Of a DNA stretch of 64,000 nucleotides, positions 15,208 to 24,284 are shown one piece after another. The notes beneath the pieces were generated by a model. The model was not told the DNA's origin, searched no databases, and saw only the letters and a program-made list of their open reading frames with translations. This DNA is from Dactylosporangium sp. AC04546 (GTDB taxonomy: Bacteria; Actinomycetota; Actinomycetes; Mycobacteriales; Micromonosporaceae). Position 1 is the stretch's first letter. Every line of letters begins with the position of its first letter. The DNA lies in assembly GCF_022095675.1 (NCBI RefSeq), contig NZ_JAHYSG010000035.1, positions 41,111-105,110 on the forward strand. The letters are read 5' to 3'. Position numbers and translations under genes: made by a program.

Positions 15208-18200
15208 TCATCCACCCGGCAGCGCGGTGATCAACTCCAGCAGCCCTTCCTCGTCCAGCAGGTCGGCGGGCCGGACGGTGACGCCGTCCCGCACGTAGAA
15301 GAACGCCGCCCCGACCTGCTCCAGCGGCACCCCGCGCAGCTCGGCCCAGGCCAGCCGGTACGCCGCGAGCTGCACCGCCGCCGCCGTCGCGTCACTGCCG
15401 CCGGGCCGCCCGCCCGTCTTCCAGTCCACGACGTCGTACCGCCCGTCCGGGTACCGGTACACGGCGTCCATCCGCCCCCGCACCACGACCCCGGCGACGA
15501 CGGACGCGAACGGCACCTCCACGTCGTACGGCACCCGGTCGGCCCACTCGCTCGCCAGGAACCGCGCCTGAAGATCGGCAAGCGCCTCGTCCGGCGCGGC
15601 CCCCTCGTCGGCGGCCCCCGGCAGCTCGTCGATGTCGATCAGCCGCTCGGCGTTGAACCGCTGCTCCAGCCAGTGGTGGAACGCGGTGCCCCGGCGCGCG
15701 TACGGGTCCGGCCGCGCCGGCAACGGCCGCCGTAACGCCCGCGCGAGCCGCTGCGGATCCCGCCGGAGCGCCACGAGCTGCGAGACGGAGAGATGCCCGG
15801 GCAGCGAAACCTCGACGACCCCGTCCTGCCTCGGCGCGAGCCGGGCCCGCTCCGCGAGCAGCAGATCGGCCTCGGCCGCCCACCGCCGCCCGGCCGGATC
15901 CCGCACGACGACCGCCGCCCATCGCCGGGCCGTCCCGCCACGGCCCGCACCGCCCTCGCCCGAGCCCGCGGCTGCCACGCCTTCCCGGGCCGCTTCCTCG
16001 CCCGCACCTGCACCGCCGGGCGCGAGCTCGCCAACCTCTCCGACGGGCGGCGCGACCTCGGCAACCTCTTCGCCGGCCGCCTCCTCGGCCGCCAACAGGT
16101 CGGCGGCGGCCGCCCGGACCATCGCGGCGGCCGACTCCAGCAGCGGGCGGCGCGGACCGAGCGGGTCGGCCGGCCAGCTCGCGCTCGGGATGTCGACGGC
16201 CGTCGGGTTCTGTGCGTCCTGGGCCGGCTGCGCCGCCCAAGCGTCGACCACCCCGGCCCCGGCCAGGCACCGCTCGCGGATCTCCTCCAGGAACACCGAC
16301 GGCCCGCGGGCCCGCTTCACGCCCTCGCCCCACCAGTACCCGCTGGCCAGCAGCAGGCGGCGCGGGCGTGTGACGGCGACGTAGGCGAGACGGCGCTCCT
16401 CGCGGACGTCATGATCGCGCCAGTCGCGGTTGAACGTCTCCAGCCGCGAGACCACGCCCTTGATATCCGAGATGCCGGAAAGATCCAGCATCGGCAGGCC
16501 GGCGTGGTCGCCCCGCAGCGGGAACGGCAGGACGCCCAGGCCGCGCAGCCAGTGGTCGCCGGCGTTCGACGCGCCCGGGAACACGTCGGCGGTCAGGCCG
16601 GCCACCGCCACCACGTCCCACTCGAGCCCCTTCGCCGCGTGGGCGGTGAGGATCTGCACGGCGCCCTCGACGACCTCGACCTCGCCCGGCGCCAGGCCGC
16701 GCTCCTCGTTCTCGGCCGCGGCCAGGAACGCCAGGAACGCGCTGAGCGTCGCACCCTCCGACTCGGAGGCGAACCGCGCCGCGATGTTGCTGAACGCGTC
16801 GAGGTGCCCGCGGGCCAGGCCCGCGTCGCCCGGGCGGGCCGCGACCTCGACGGCGAGGCCGATCACCCGCTCGATGTCGGCCACGAGGTCGGGCAGCGGC
16901 TGGTCGAGCCGGCGGCGCAGGCGGCGCAGCTCGGCGCCGAGGGCGGTGAAGCGGCGGTGCCCCTCGGCGGAGTACAGCTCGGGGTCACCCGGCGCGTCCA
17001 GCGCCTCGACCAGCACGGCCTCGTCGAGCCGGTCGGCGAGGGCGGGTTCGTCCTCCGGCCCGGCGCGGCGCTCGGCGGCGATGCGGCGGGCCCGGCGGTA
17101 CAGCGCGACGAGGTCCCGCGGGCCGATCCGCCACCGCGGGCCGGTCAGGATGCGCAGCAGAGCGGCGCCCTCGGCCGGGTCGGCGAGGACCCGCATGGTG
17201 CTCACCACGTCGCGGACCTCGGGCGTGTCGAGCAGCCCGCCCAGGCCGACGACCTCCACCGGCAGCCCGCGGGAGCGCAGCGCATTCTCCAGGGCCGGGA
17301 TCTGCGCTCGCGTGCGGACCAGGATCGCGGTCGACGGGCGGTCCTCGACGGGGATGTCGTAGGGGAACGTGTCCGGATCGACCTTGGCCGCGAGCCGCCA
17401 CGACGCCAGGACCCGGTCCGCGATCCACGCGGCCTCCTCGGCGAACGTGTCGAGGAGCGCACAGTGGACGGTGGCGGTCGACGCGGGCTCGGCGAGCCGG
17501 TCGGCCGGCGCCAGCTCCTGCACCCGCGCGCCGTGGGCCCGCAGCGGCCGGGACAGCGTGTTGGCGACGTCGAGGATCTCCGGCCGGTTGCGCCAGCTCG
17601 TGGTCAGCGACAGCTCGGGCGCCGGCCGGTCGGGCGCGACCGGGAACTCCTGCGGGAACCGGTCGAGGGTGCCGGCCGACGCGCCCCGCCAGCCGTAGAT
17701 CGACTGGCAGGGGTCGCCGACCGCGGTGACCGGGTGCCCGTCGCCGAACAGCGCGCGCAGCAGCACGACCTGGGCGTGGCTGGTGTCCTGATACTCGTCG
17801 AGCAGCACCACCCGGAACCGGTCACGCTCGACCGCCCCCACCTCGGGATGGGCCCGCGCCACCGTGGCCGCCCGGGCGAGCTGGTCGCCGAAGTCCATGG
17901 CCTCCAGCAGGGCTTTTCTCTCCTGGTACTGCCGGATCAGCGGCAGCAACTGCAGCCGCGCCTGCTGGCGGGCCAGCACGTCGCGCACCGGCTTGGCCAT
18001 CTTGCCCGTCTTGCCGCCGACCTCGGCGAAGAACCGCCCGGTCCAGGCGGCCACGTCGGCCGGCTCGCGGAGGTGCTCCGCGAGGTCGCCGGCGAGGTGC
18101 AGGACGGCATCGACGACCGTCGACGGGGCCGATGACACGGCGGTCATGTCGCCGTCATACGCCCGGACGACCGCGTCGGCGAGCTGCCAGCACGCGGCCT

Positions 18201-18612
18201 CGGTGAGCAGCCGGGTCGACGGCTCATACCCGGCGCGCACCCCGTGCTCGCGAACGACCCGCGCGGCATACGAGTGATACGTGGCCACGGTCGGCTCGCC
18301 GGCGATGAGGTCGTCGCGGCCGAGCCGGCGGACGAGCTGACCGAGCCGCTGCCGGATGCGGTGCGACAGCTCGCCGGCCGCCTTGCGGGTGAAGGTGAGA
18401 CCCAGGATCTGCTCCGGCCGCACGTGCCCGTTGGCGACCAGCCAGACCACCCGGGCGGCCATCGTCTCGGTCTTGCCCGACCCGGCCCCGGCCACGACGA
18501 GCAGCGGCCGCACGGGAGCGGCGATGACCGCGGCCTGCTGGATGGTCGGCGCCGGCAGCCGCAGCAGCTTGGCCAGCTCGATGGGCGCATAGCTGGGCGG
18601 TGGGGCCGTCAT
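15208..18612 (-). CDS. adnB: AdnB helicase-nuclease subunit
   Basis: A 1134-residue UvrD-like motor fused to a RecB-type nuclease. Walker A (GAGSGKTET) is at about 42-50, and motif II reads LLDEYQDTS. The helicase motif GLTFTRKAAGEL and AYVAVTRPRRLLL (motif VI) are visible. The C-terminal nuclease has GTAFHHWLEQRF, YDVVDWKTGG and QLAAYRLAWA (the D-x-K and Q-x-x-x-Y motifs). AdnAB is the actinobacterial end-resecting complex; AdnB is the main translocase in mycobacteria. The ATG overlaps the adnA stop in ATGA. An Ala/Glu/Gly-rich linker of about 65 residues lies between motor and nuclease. Confidence 0.93.
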   Translation of the reverse strand: MTAPPPSYAPIELAKLLRLPAPTIQQAAVIAAPVRPLLVVAGAGSGKTETMAARVVWLVANGHVRPEQILGLTFTRKAAGELSHRIRQRLGQLVRRLGRDDLIAGEPTVATYHSYAARVVREHGVRAGYEPSTRLLTEAACWQLADAVVRAYDGDMTAVSSAPSTVVDAVLHLAGDLAEHLREPADVAAWTGRFFAEVGGKTGKMAKPVRDVLARQQARLQLLPLIRQYQERKALLEAMDFGDQLARAATVARAHPEVGAVERDRFRVVLLDEYQDTSHAQVVLLRALFGDGHPVTAVGDPCQSIYGWRGASAGTLDRFPQEFPVAPDRPAPELSLTTSWRNRPEILDVANTLSRPLRAHGARVQELAPADRLAEPASTATVHCALLDTFAEEAAWIADRVLASWRLAAKVDPDTFPYDIPVEDRPSTAILVRTRAQIPALENALRSRGLPVEVVGLGGLLDTPEVRDVVSTMRVLADPAEGAALLRILTGPRWRIGPRDLVALYRRARRIAAERRAGPEDEPALADRLDEAVLVEALDAPGDPELYSAEGHRRFTALGAELRRLRRRLDQPLPDLVADIERVIGLAVEVAARPGDAGLARGHLDAFSNIAARFASESEGATLSAFLAFLAAAENEERGLAPGEVEVVEGAVQILTAHAAKGLEWDVVAVAGLTADVFPGASNAGDHWLRGLGVLPFPLRGDHAGLPMLDLSGISDIKGVVSRLETFNRDWRDHDVREERRLAYVAVTRPRRLLLASGYWWGEGVKRARGPSVFLEEIRERCLAGAGVVDAWAAQPAQDAQNPTAVDIPSASWPADPLGPRRPLLESAAAMVRAAAADLLAAEEAAGEEVAEVAPPVGEVGELAPGGAGAGEEAAREGVAAAGSGEGGAGRGGTARRWAAVVVRDPAGRRWAAEADLLLAERARLAPRQDGVVEVSLPGHLSVSQLVALRRDPQRLARALRRPLPARPDPYARRGTAFHHWLEQRFNAERLIDIDELPGAADEGAAPDEALADLQARFLASEWADRVPYDVEVPFASVVAGVVVRGRMDAVYRYPDGRYDVVDWKTGGRPGGSDATAAAVQLAAYRLAWAELRGVPLEQVGAAFFYVRDGVTVRPADLLDEEGLLELITALPGG

Positions 18613-21600
18613 GCGCCGGGGCCCGTCACGTGGCGGCCCTTGCCGGAGACCGGGCAGGACGTCTTCACCGGGCACACGCGGCACTTGTTGTTGACCACGG
18701 CGCTGAACGTCGACGCGGCCATCGTCTTGGCGGTGCGCTGGACCAGCGCGCGAGCCCAGTTGGGGTCGTCGGCCTCGGCGAGCGGCAGCTGGACCTGCTC
18801 GCGGGCCGTGTTGGTCTCGCCGCCCAGCTGCACCAGCGACGCGCCGCCGGCGACCGACGACTCCTCGAAGGCGCCCAGCTCGATCGCCGCCTGGTAGGCC
18901 GCGAGCTGCGGGTGCTCGGCCAGGTTGGCGTTGGCTGGGATGGTCTTGCCGGTCTTCAGGTCGACGACCACGAGCCGGCCCTGCTCGTCGAGCTCCAGCC
19001 GGTCGACCCGGCCCTTGATCTCGACCGGCGCCTCGGGGTCGGCCAGCTCGACGAGGAAGTCCTGCTCGATCGAGACCAGCCGGCGCGGGTTGCCGGCCAG
19101 CCAGCCGATCAGCTTGTCGAGCATGTGCTCGGCCCGGTCGCGCTCGCGGCCGGCGAGCCAGCGCGCGGACAGCTCGATCGCGTCGAAGCGGTCGGCGACA
19201 TACGCCACCAGCTGCGCCCGGTCGGCCGTCGCGTCGGAGGCCAGCATCGCCGCCGCGTGGACCAGGTTGCCGATCGACTGCTCGGGTGACGGCGTGAGCG
19301 CGCCGCCGTGGCGCTCCAGCAGCCAGCGCAGGCTGCACCGGTCGACGCTCTCCACGGTCGACGGCGTGACCTGCACCGCCTCGCCGGGGTCGACCAGCGG
19401 CCGGTCGTCGGAGAGCGCCGGCAGGCCCCACCAGCTGCCGGGGTCGGCGCCGGGCACGCCCTCGGCGGCCAGCCGGGCGAGCACCGCGGCGGCGGCCGCC
19501 CGCTCGGCGTCGGTGGCGTCGAGGTCGACGAGCGCGACCCGCAGCTCGGCGACCAGGGTCGGCAGCGTCAGCGCCCGCGGCGTCTCGAACGCGACCTGAC
19601 CGTCGAGCTCGGCGTCGCTCGACAGCTCGGTGAGGAACCGGCTGGGCTGCTCCTCGCCGTCGCCGGACGCGACCGCGGTGACGAGCACCTGCTCGCGGGC
19701 CCGGGTGACGGCGACGTAGAAGAGGCGGCGCTCCTCGTCGAGCATCGCGGCGAGCCGGCCCATCGTCTCCATCGTGCGGCCGGCGAGGACCTCGACCAGC
19801 AGCTCGGAGCCGAGCACGCTGCCGCGCAGCCGCAGGTCGGGCCAGACGCCCTCCTGCACGCCGGCGACGGCGACGACGTCCCACTCCAAGCCCTTGGCGG
19901 CGTGGGCGGTGAGGATGCGCACGGCGTCGCCCCGGTCGGCGGACGGGGCGAGCGAGTCGGCCGGCAGGTCCTGGCCCTCGACGTGGTCGAGGAAGACCGC
20001 GGTGCCGGCACCGGGCAGCCGGTCGGTGAACCGGGCCGCCGCGTCGAACAGCGACACGACCGCGTCGAGGTCGCGGTCGGCCGCGGAGCCGCGGTGGCCA
20101 CCCCGGGCGCTGACCGCCGACCAGCGGTCGGCCAGGCCGCTGGCGTGCCAGACCGCCCACAGCACCTCCTCGGCGGTGGCGCCGGGCCGGGCCGCGGTGT
20201 CGCGCGCCTCCTGCAGCAGGCGGGCCACGGCGCGGGCCGGCGTCGCCCAGCGTCGCTCGACCATGGCCAGCTCGGCCGGGTCGCGCAGCGCGCGCACCAG
20301 CAGCACCCCTGACGGGCGCCGGTCGCCGGCGGCCAGCGCGAGGGCCCGGAGCCCCTGCCGGAGCCGCCGCTCGGCCAGCGGGTCGGCGCCGCCGAGCGGC
20401 GAGTGCAGCAGCGCGACCGCGGCGTCCTCGTCGAGCCGGGCGTCGTCCAGCGCGCAGCGCAGGAGCAGCAGCAGCGGCGCGATCGCCGGCTGGAGGTGCA
20501 GCGGCAGGTCCTCGGCCTCGGTCACGGTCGGCACGCCGGCCGAGTGCAGGGCCCGCTGCAGCGGCGCGAGCTGGCGGGCGGTGGAGCGCACGATCACGGC
20601 CATGCGCGACCACGGCACGCCCCGCAGGAGGTGCGCCTCGCGCAGCCGGTGCGACAGGAACGCCGCCTCCGAGGTCTCCGACGGGAACGTGCGGGTCTCG
20701 ACGCTACCGCCGGGGCGCACTGACTCCAGGCGGCGGTGCCGCGACGGGCCGCGCAGGCGGGCCGCCACCCGCTGGGTTGCCGCCAGCAGGCCCGCCCCGA
20801 TCCGCCGCGAGTGCGGCAGGGTCACCTGCGGTGCCGGGGCGCCCGAGAGCGTCGGGAAGCGGTCCGGGAAGTCGCCGACGATCGTCGGGTCGGTGCCCCG
20901 GAACGCGAACGTCGACGAGTCGGGGTCGGCGAACGCCACCAGGTGAGCGCCGTTGCCGGCGATGAGCTCCAGCAGCTCGATCTGGGCCGGGTCGGTGTCG
21001 GGCAGCTCGTCGACATACACGAACGAGAGCCGCCGCCGCTCCGCCGCCAGCCGCTCGGGCTCGTCGGCGAGCAGGCCGGACGCGGCGCGCACCAGCTCGG
21101 CGTAGTCATAGGCCACCGAGCCGCGCGTCGTCGCGTCGCGCAGGGCGAGCACCTGGAGATACTCCTTGAAGAACCGCGCGGCGGCGGCCCAGTCGGCGCG
21201 CCGGTGAATCCGGGCCAGCTCGGCCAGGCCGGACGGTGGAACGCCCCGCTCGACGGCGCGCAGGAGCAGGTCGCGCAGCTCGGTGGCGAACGCCCGGGTG
21301 GCCAGCGCCCCCTTGAGCGACTCGGGCCAGGGCGCGGGCGACTCGGCCAGCAGCTCGCGGATCACCAGGTCCTGCTCGGGGCCGGTGAGCAGGCGCGGCG
21401 ACGGCTCGCCCCGCTCCACCGCGGCCCGGCGCAGCAGCCCGAACGCATAGCCGTGGAAGGTGCGGACCATCGGCTCGGCGGTGGTGCGCAGGCCGCTCGA
21501 CCGGCCCAGCCGGGCCTCGATCCGGTCGCGCAGCCGCACCGCGCCGCGGCGGCCGAACGTGAGCACCAGGATCCGCTCGGGGTCGACGCCCTCGCCCACG

Positions 21601-21794
21601 CGCGCGGCCACCGCCTCGACCAGCGTGGTCGTCTTGCCCGTGCCGGGGCCGCCGATCACCAGCAGCGGGCCGGTGGTGTGCTCGACCACCAACCGCTGCC
21701 ACGGATCGGCACCGACCGGGACAGCCTTGACGAGGGGCCGGCGCACGAGCCGATAGGCACGGCGGGACCCCGCTGGGGAAGCTGTCGCGGTCAC
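18609..21794 (-). CDS. adnA: AdnA helicase-nuclease subunit
   Basis: A 1061-residue partner of AdnB. Walker A (GGPGTGKTTT) is at 48-57, motif II is YVDELPDTD and motif VI is FYVAVTRAREQVL. The C-terminal nuclease has VVDLKTGKTIP and QLAAYQAAIE. Four cysteines, one in VDRCSLRWLL and three in CRVCPVKTSC at the very end, fit the [4Fe-4S] cluster of the AdnA nuclease. The start is a GTG without an obvious ribosome-binding site. It lies 35 nt downstream of the LOG gene pair on the same strand, and probably forms one transcript with them. Confidence 0.93.
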   Translation of the reverse strand: MTATASPAGSRRAYRLVRRPLVKAVPVGADPWQRLVVEHTTGPLLVIGGPGTGKTTTLVEAVAARVGEGVDPERILVLTFGRRGAVRLRDRIEARLGRSSGLRTTAEPMVRTFHGYAFGLLRRAAVERGEPSPRLLTGPEQDLVIRELLAESPAPWPESLKGALATRAFATELRDLLLRAVERGVPPSGLAELARIHRRADWAAAARFFKEYLQVLALRDATTRGSVAYDYAELVRAASGLLADEPERLAAERRRLSFVYVDELPDTDPAQIELLELIAGNGAHLVAFADPDSSTFAFRGTDPTIVGDFPDRFPTLSGAPAPQVTLPHSRRIGAGLLAATQRVAARLRGPSRHRRLESVRPGGSVETRTFPSETSEAAFLSHRLREAHLLRGVPWSRMAVIVRSTARQLAPLQRALHSAGVPTVTEAEDLPLHLQPAIAPLLLLLRCALDDARLDEDAAVALLHSPLGGADPLAERRLRQGLRALALAAGDRRPSGVLLVRALRDPAELAMVERRWATPARAVARLLQEARDTAARPGATAEEVLWAVWHASGLADRWSAVSARGGHRGSAADRDLDAVVSLFDAAARFTDRLPGAGTAVFLDHVEGQDLPADSLAPSADRGDAVRILTAHAAKGLEWDVVAVAGVQEGVWPDLRLRGSVLGSELLVEVLAGRTMETMGRLAAMLDEERRLFYVAVTRAREQVLVTAVASGDGEEQPSRFLTELSSDAELDGQVAFETPRALTLPTLVAELRVALVDLDATDAERAAAAAVLARLAAEGVPGADPGSWWGLPALSDDRPLVDPGEAVQVTPSTVESVDRCSLRWLLERHGGALTPSPEQSIGNLVHAAAMLASDATADRAQLVAYVADRFDAIELSARWLAGRERDRAEHMLDKLIGWLAGNPRRLVSIEQDFLVELADPEAPVEIKGRVDRLELDEQGRLVVVDLKTGKTIPANANLAEHPQLAAYQAAIELGAFEESSVAGGASLVQLGGETNTAREQVQLPLAEADDPNWARALVQRTAKTMAASTFSAVVNNKCRVCPVKTSCPVSGKGRHVTGPGA

Positions 21795-21829
21795 GCCGCT
21801 ATGGAATCACGACCGACCGACAAAACTCG

Positions 21830-22384
21830 TCAGCCGCCACCCAGCAGTGACGCCTCGAGCAGATCCAGTGACTCGGTGATGTCACGCGAGACCATCAGCA
21901 TGCTGAGCGCCTCCCGCCGGACGAACTCCTGCTCGGCGAGCGAGCGCAGCCAGTCGATCAGGCCGCCGTAGAAGCCCTCCGCGTCGAGCAGCAGCATCGG
22001 CTTGCGGTGCAGGTCGAGCATGGCCGTCGTCCACACCTCGAAGAGCTCGTCGAGCGTGCCGAGGCCGCCGGGCAGCGTGATGAACGCGTCCGCCTTCTCG
22101 ATCATCATCGTCTTGCGCGACGCCATGCCGTCGGTCACGACCAGCTCGTCGGACTTGGTGTCGGCGACCTCCAGGTCGACGAGCGACTGGGGGATCACGC
22201 CGTACGTGCGGCCGCCGGCGGCTCGGGCGCCGTCCGCCACGGCGCCCATCATCCCGACGCAGCCGCCGCCGGAGACCAGCTCGTGGCCCCGCCGCCCGAT
22301 CTCGACGCCCAGGTCGTGCGCGAGGTCGAGCCAGCGGCCGTCGAGTCGCTGCGACGACGCGCAGAACACACCGATCGACGCCAT
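21830..22384 (-). CDS. LOG-family protein (TIGR00730), short form
   Basis: A 184-residue Rossmann-fold protein. VFCASS is the N-terminal phosphate-binding strand. SGGGCVGMMG, SRKTMMIEKAD and PGGLGTLDE form the nucleotide-binding and catalytic motif PGGxGTxxE. LOG enzymes cleave cytokinin riboside monophosphates and related nucleoside 5'-monophosphates to base and ribose phosphate; the bacterial role is less clear. Its ATG overlaps the TGA of the upstream LOG paralogue by 1 nt. Confidence 0.9.
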   Translation of the reverse strand: MASIGVFCASSQRLDGRWLDLAHDLGVEIGRRGHELVSGGGCVGMMGAVADGARAAGGRTYGVIPQSLVDLEVADTKSDELVVTDGMASRKTMMIEKADAFITLPGGLGTLDELFEVWTTAMLDLHRKPMLLLDAEGFYGGLIDWLRSLAEQEFVRREALSMLMVSRDITESLDLLEASLLGGG

Positions 22385-23187
22385 CAGTTGGTGCCCGTCT
22401 CGCGGGCCAGCCGCCGCGCCGACGCCGCCTGGATGTCGTCGAGGTGCTCCCCGGCATTGACGATGTGCTGTACCGCCTCATCGACGTCGTCCGTCACGAG
22501 CATGAGTTGCAGGTCCTCCGGACCGATCTTCCCGTCCGCCTGCATCGTGTCGCGCATCCAGTCCAGCAGTCCCTGCCAGTACGACTTCCCCATCAGGACC
22601 ACGGGGAACCGGGTCACCTTGCGGGTCTGGACCAGCGTGACGGCCTCGAAGAGCTCGTCGAGCGTGCCGAAGCCGCCCGGCAGCACGACGAACGCCTGCG
22701 CGTACTTCACGAACATCGTCTTGCGCGCGAAGAAGTACCGGAAGTCGATGCCGATGTCGACCCACTCGTTGAGCCCCTGCTCGAACGGCAGCTCGATGCC
22801 GAGGCCGATCGACAGGCCGCCCGCGTCCGCGCAGCCCTTGTTCGCGGCCTCCATGACGCCGGGGCCGCCGCCGGTGATGACCGCGTAGCCGGCCCGCGCG
22901 AGCGCCGCGCCGACCTCCTCGCCCAACTTCCACTCGGGGCTGTCGGGCTTGCTGCGCGCGGAGCCGAACACGCTGACCGCGGGCGGAAGGTCGGCGAGCG
23001 TGTCGAAGCCCTCGACGAACTCGCTGAGGATGCGCAGCGCCCGCCACGCGTCCTTGGTCTTCCACTCGTGACGCAGGTGGGAGTCGAGCAACCGCTGGTC
23101 GGCGGTACTCGGCGGAATCGCGTCACGCCGCAGCGTCACCATTCCGCGGTGCCGCTCCCGAGGCTGGTTGCTCTTGGCGTCGGTCAT
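22384..23187 (-). CDS. LOG-family protein (TIGR00730), long form
   Basis: A 267-residue paralogue with an extra N-terminal 80 residues (REWKT-like DSHLRHEWKTKDAWRALRIL). It is followed by the LOG core: VFGSARSK, TGGGPGVMEAAN, ARKTMFVKYA and PGGFGTLDE. The longer type is common in actinobacteria, often near dapE/dapD as here. Predicted activity is phosphoribohydrolase on nucleoside monophosphates. It is the first gene of a leftward group LOG-LOG-adnA-adnB. The start ATG is followed by a polar tail MTDAKSNQ. Confidence 0.9.
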   Translation of the reverse strand: MTDAKSNQPRERHRGMVTLRRDAIPPSTADQRLLDSHLRHEWKTKDAWRALRILSEFVEGFDTLADLPPAVSVFGSARSKPDSPEWKLGEEVGAALARAGYAVITGGGPGVMEAANKGCADAGGLSIGLGIELPFEQGLNEWVDIGIDFRYFFARKTMFVKYAQAFVVLPGGFGTLDELFEAVTLVQTRKVTRFPVVLMGKSYWQGLLDWMRDTMQADGKIGPEDLQLMLVTDDVDEAVQHIVNAGEHLDDIQAASARRLARETGTN

Positions 23188-23258
23188 GCCCGCTACGGTA
23201 CGGGGATCTCATGGGACGGGACGGACCAGCCCGGTGAACTCGTGATAGCAATGCATTC

Positions 23259-24035
23259 ATGGCGCGGGGGCGACTGGTGACCATCGCGGCGGCCTGCGCG
23301 CTGCTTGTCATGATTTCGATGCTTGTGTACTGGCTGAGCTCGCCTTCGCCTGCCGAGCCGCCCGCACCCGTGCCGTCGTCACCGGCGCCGTCGCCGTCCC
23401 TGTCGGAGGAGCCGTCCCCGTCGCCGACGCCGTCGGCATCGCCGTCCCCGACGCCGATCGTGGTGCCGGCCCGCGGCAGCGGCACGTTCTCCTATGCGAC
23501 GACCGGCGCGGAACGGGTGGGCGACCGCGGCCACCTGGTGCGGTACACCGTGGCGACCGAGAACGGCTCCGGCATCGACCCGGAGACGTTCGCCTCGGCG
23601 GTCCACGCCACACTGGCCGACCCGCGGAGCTGGCTCGCCGGCGGGCGGTTCTCGTTCCAGCGGGTGCCGGCCGGCACGCCGAGCGAGCTGACCGTGCACC
23701 TGGCCACCCCGGCGACCACCGACACCATGTGCGGCAAGCACGGCGTCCGCACGCGGGGCGAGGTCTCGTGCCGCGGCGGCCGCGACGTGGTCATCAACCT
23801 GAAGCGCTGGCTGCTGGGCGTGGCGTGGTACCCGCAGCTGGAGGACTACCGGGACATGGTGGTCAACCACGAGGTCGGCCACTTCCTCGGCAACGGCCAC
23901 GTCGTCTGCCCCCGCAAGGGCGCCCCGGCCCCGGTGATGGCGCGGCAGACGTTCGGGCTGGAGGGCTGCGTGGTCAACCCGTGGCCGTACCCGGACGGGA
24001 AGACGCTGGCCACCGGGCCCCAGGCACCGCGCTGA
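23259..24035 (+). CDS. DUF3152 metzincin-like secreted/anchored protein
   Basis: A 258-residue protein. A hydrophobic anchor spans residues 8-27. Residues 28-68 are almost all Pro and Ser, a wall-spanning linker. The C-terminal domain contains HEVGHFLGNGH (204-214), a full HExxHxxGxxH zinc motif, and PVMARQT about 12 residues later as Met-turn. This identifies DUF3152, a metzincin-like family in actinobacteria. Four cysteines in the domain can form disulfides outside the cell. Substrate unknown. Confidence 0.88.
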   Translation: MARGRLVTIAAACALLVMISMLVYWLSSPSPAEPPAPVPSSPAPSPSLSEEPSPSPTPSASPSPTPIVVPARGSGTFSYATTGAERVGDRGHLVRYTVATENGSGIDPETFASAVHATLADPRSWLAGGRFSFQRVPAGTPSELTVHLATPATTDTMCGKHGVRTRGEVSCRGGRDVVINLKRWLLGVAWYPQLEDYRDMVVNHEVGHFLGNGHVVCPRKGAPAPVMARQTFGLEGCVVNPWPYPDGKTLATGPQAPR

Positions 24036-24119
24036 GGCCATGGGCGGGTCTCTCGGACGTCGCGGTTCGGTAAGAAATCAGGTGCGGACGGCAACGTTTC
24101 CAAGCGCCACCGCGTCGTA

Positions 24120-24133
24120 CCCGGTATACCGGG
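24120..24133. promoter_or_regulatory. perfect 14-bp palindrome upstream of a small gene
   Basis: CCCGGTATACCGGG is fully self-complementary and lies 25 bp before the start of the 41-residue gene. The spacing suits an operator overlapping a promoter (GTATAC could lie in the -10 region). No regulator gene is adjacent. Confidence 0.4.
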
Positions 24134-24158
24134 GTGCAAGGTGTGGGGGGTGACCGCG

Positions 24159-24284
24159 ATGACGCGAACCGAGCACGATCGCCGCAAGCGGCAGATGAAC
24201 CGGCGGATCCGTGAAGTGCTGGCGGTCCGGCGGATGATGGCCAGCCTGCCGGACACGCCAGCAACAGAGGATCCTCAGCGCTAG
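24159..24284 (+). CDS. 41-residue basic protein
   Basis: ATG with GGGGGG 8 nt upstream. The product MTRTEHDRRKRQMNRR... is strongly basic in its first half and helical, ending in the polar SLPDTPATEDPQR. No known family. It ends on a CTAG shared with the stop codon of the convergent dapE. A perfect palindrome lies just upstream. It is too small for certainty, but the ribosome-binding site, charge pattern and codon use favour a real gene. Confidence 0.55.
   Translation: MTRTEHDRRKRQMNRRIREVLAVRRMMASLPDTPATEDPQR

Noticed and set aside
15208..20613. A continuous leftward open frame of about 1800 codons
   Set aside because: Only the part from 18612 down encodes AdnB; the upstream part is the wrong frame of adnA, with Arg/Ala-rich low-complexity translation.
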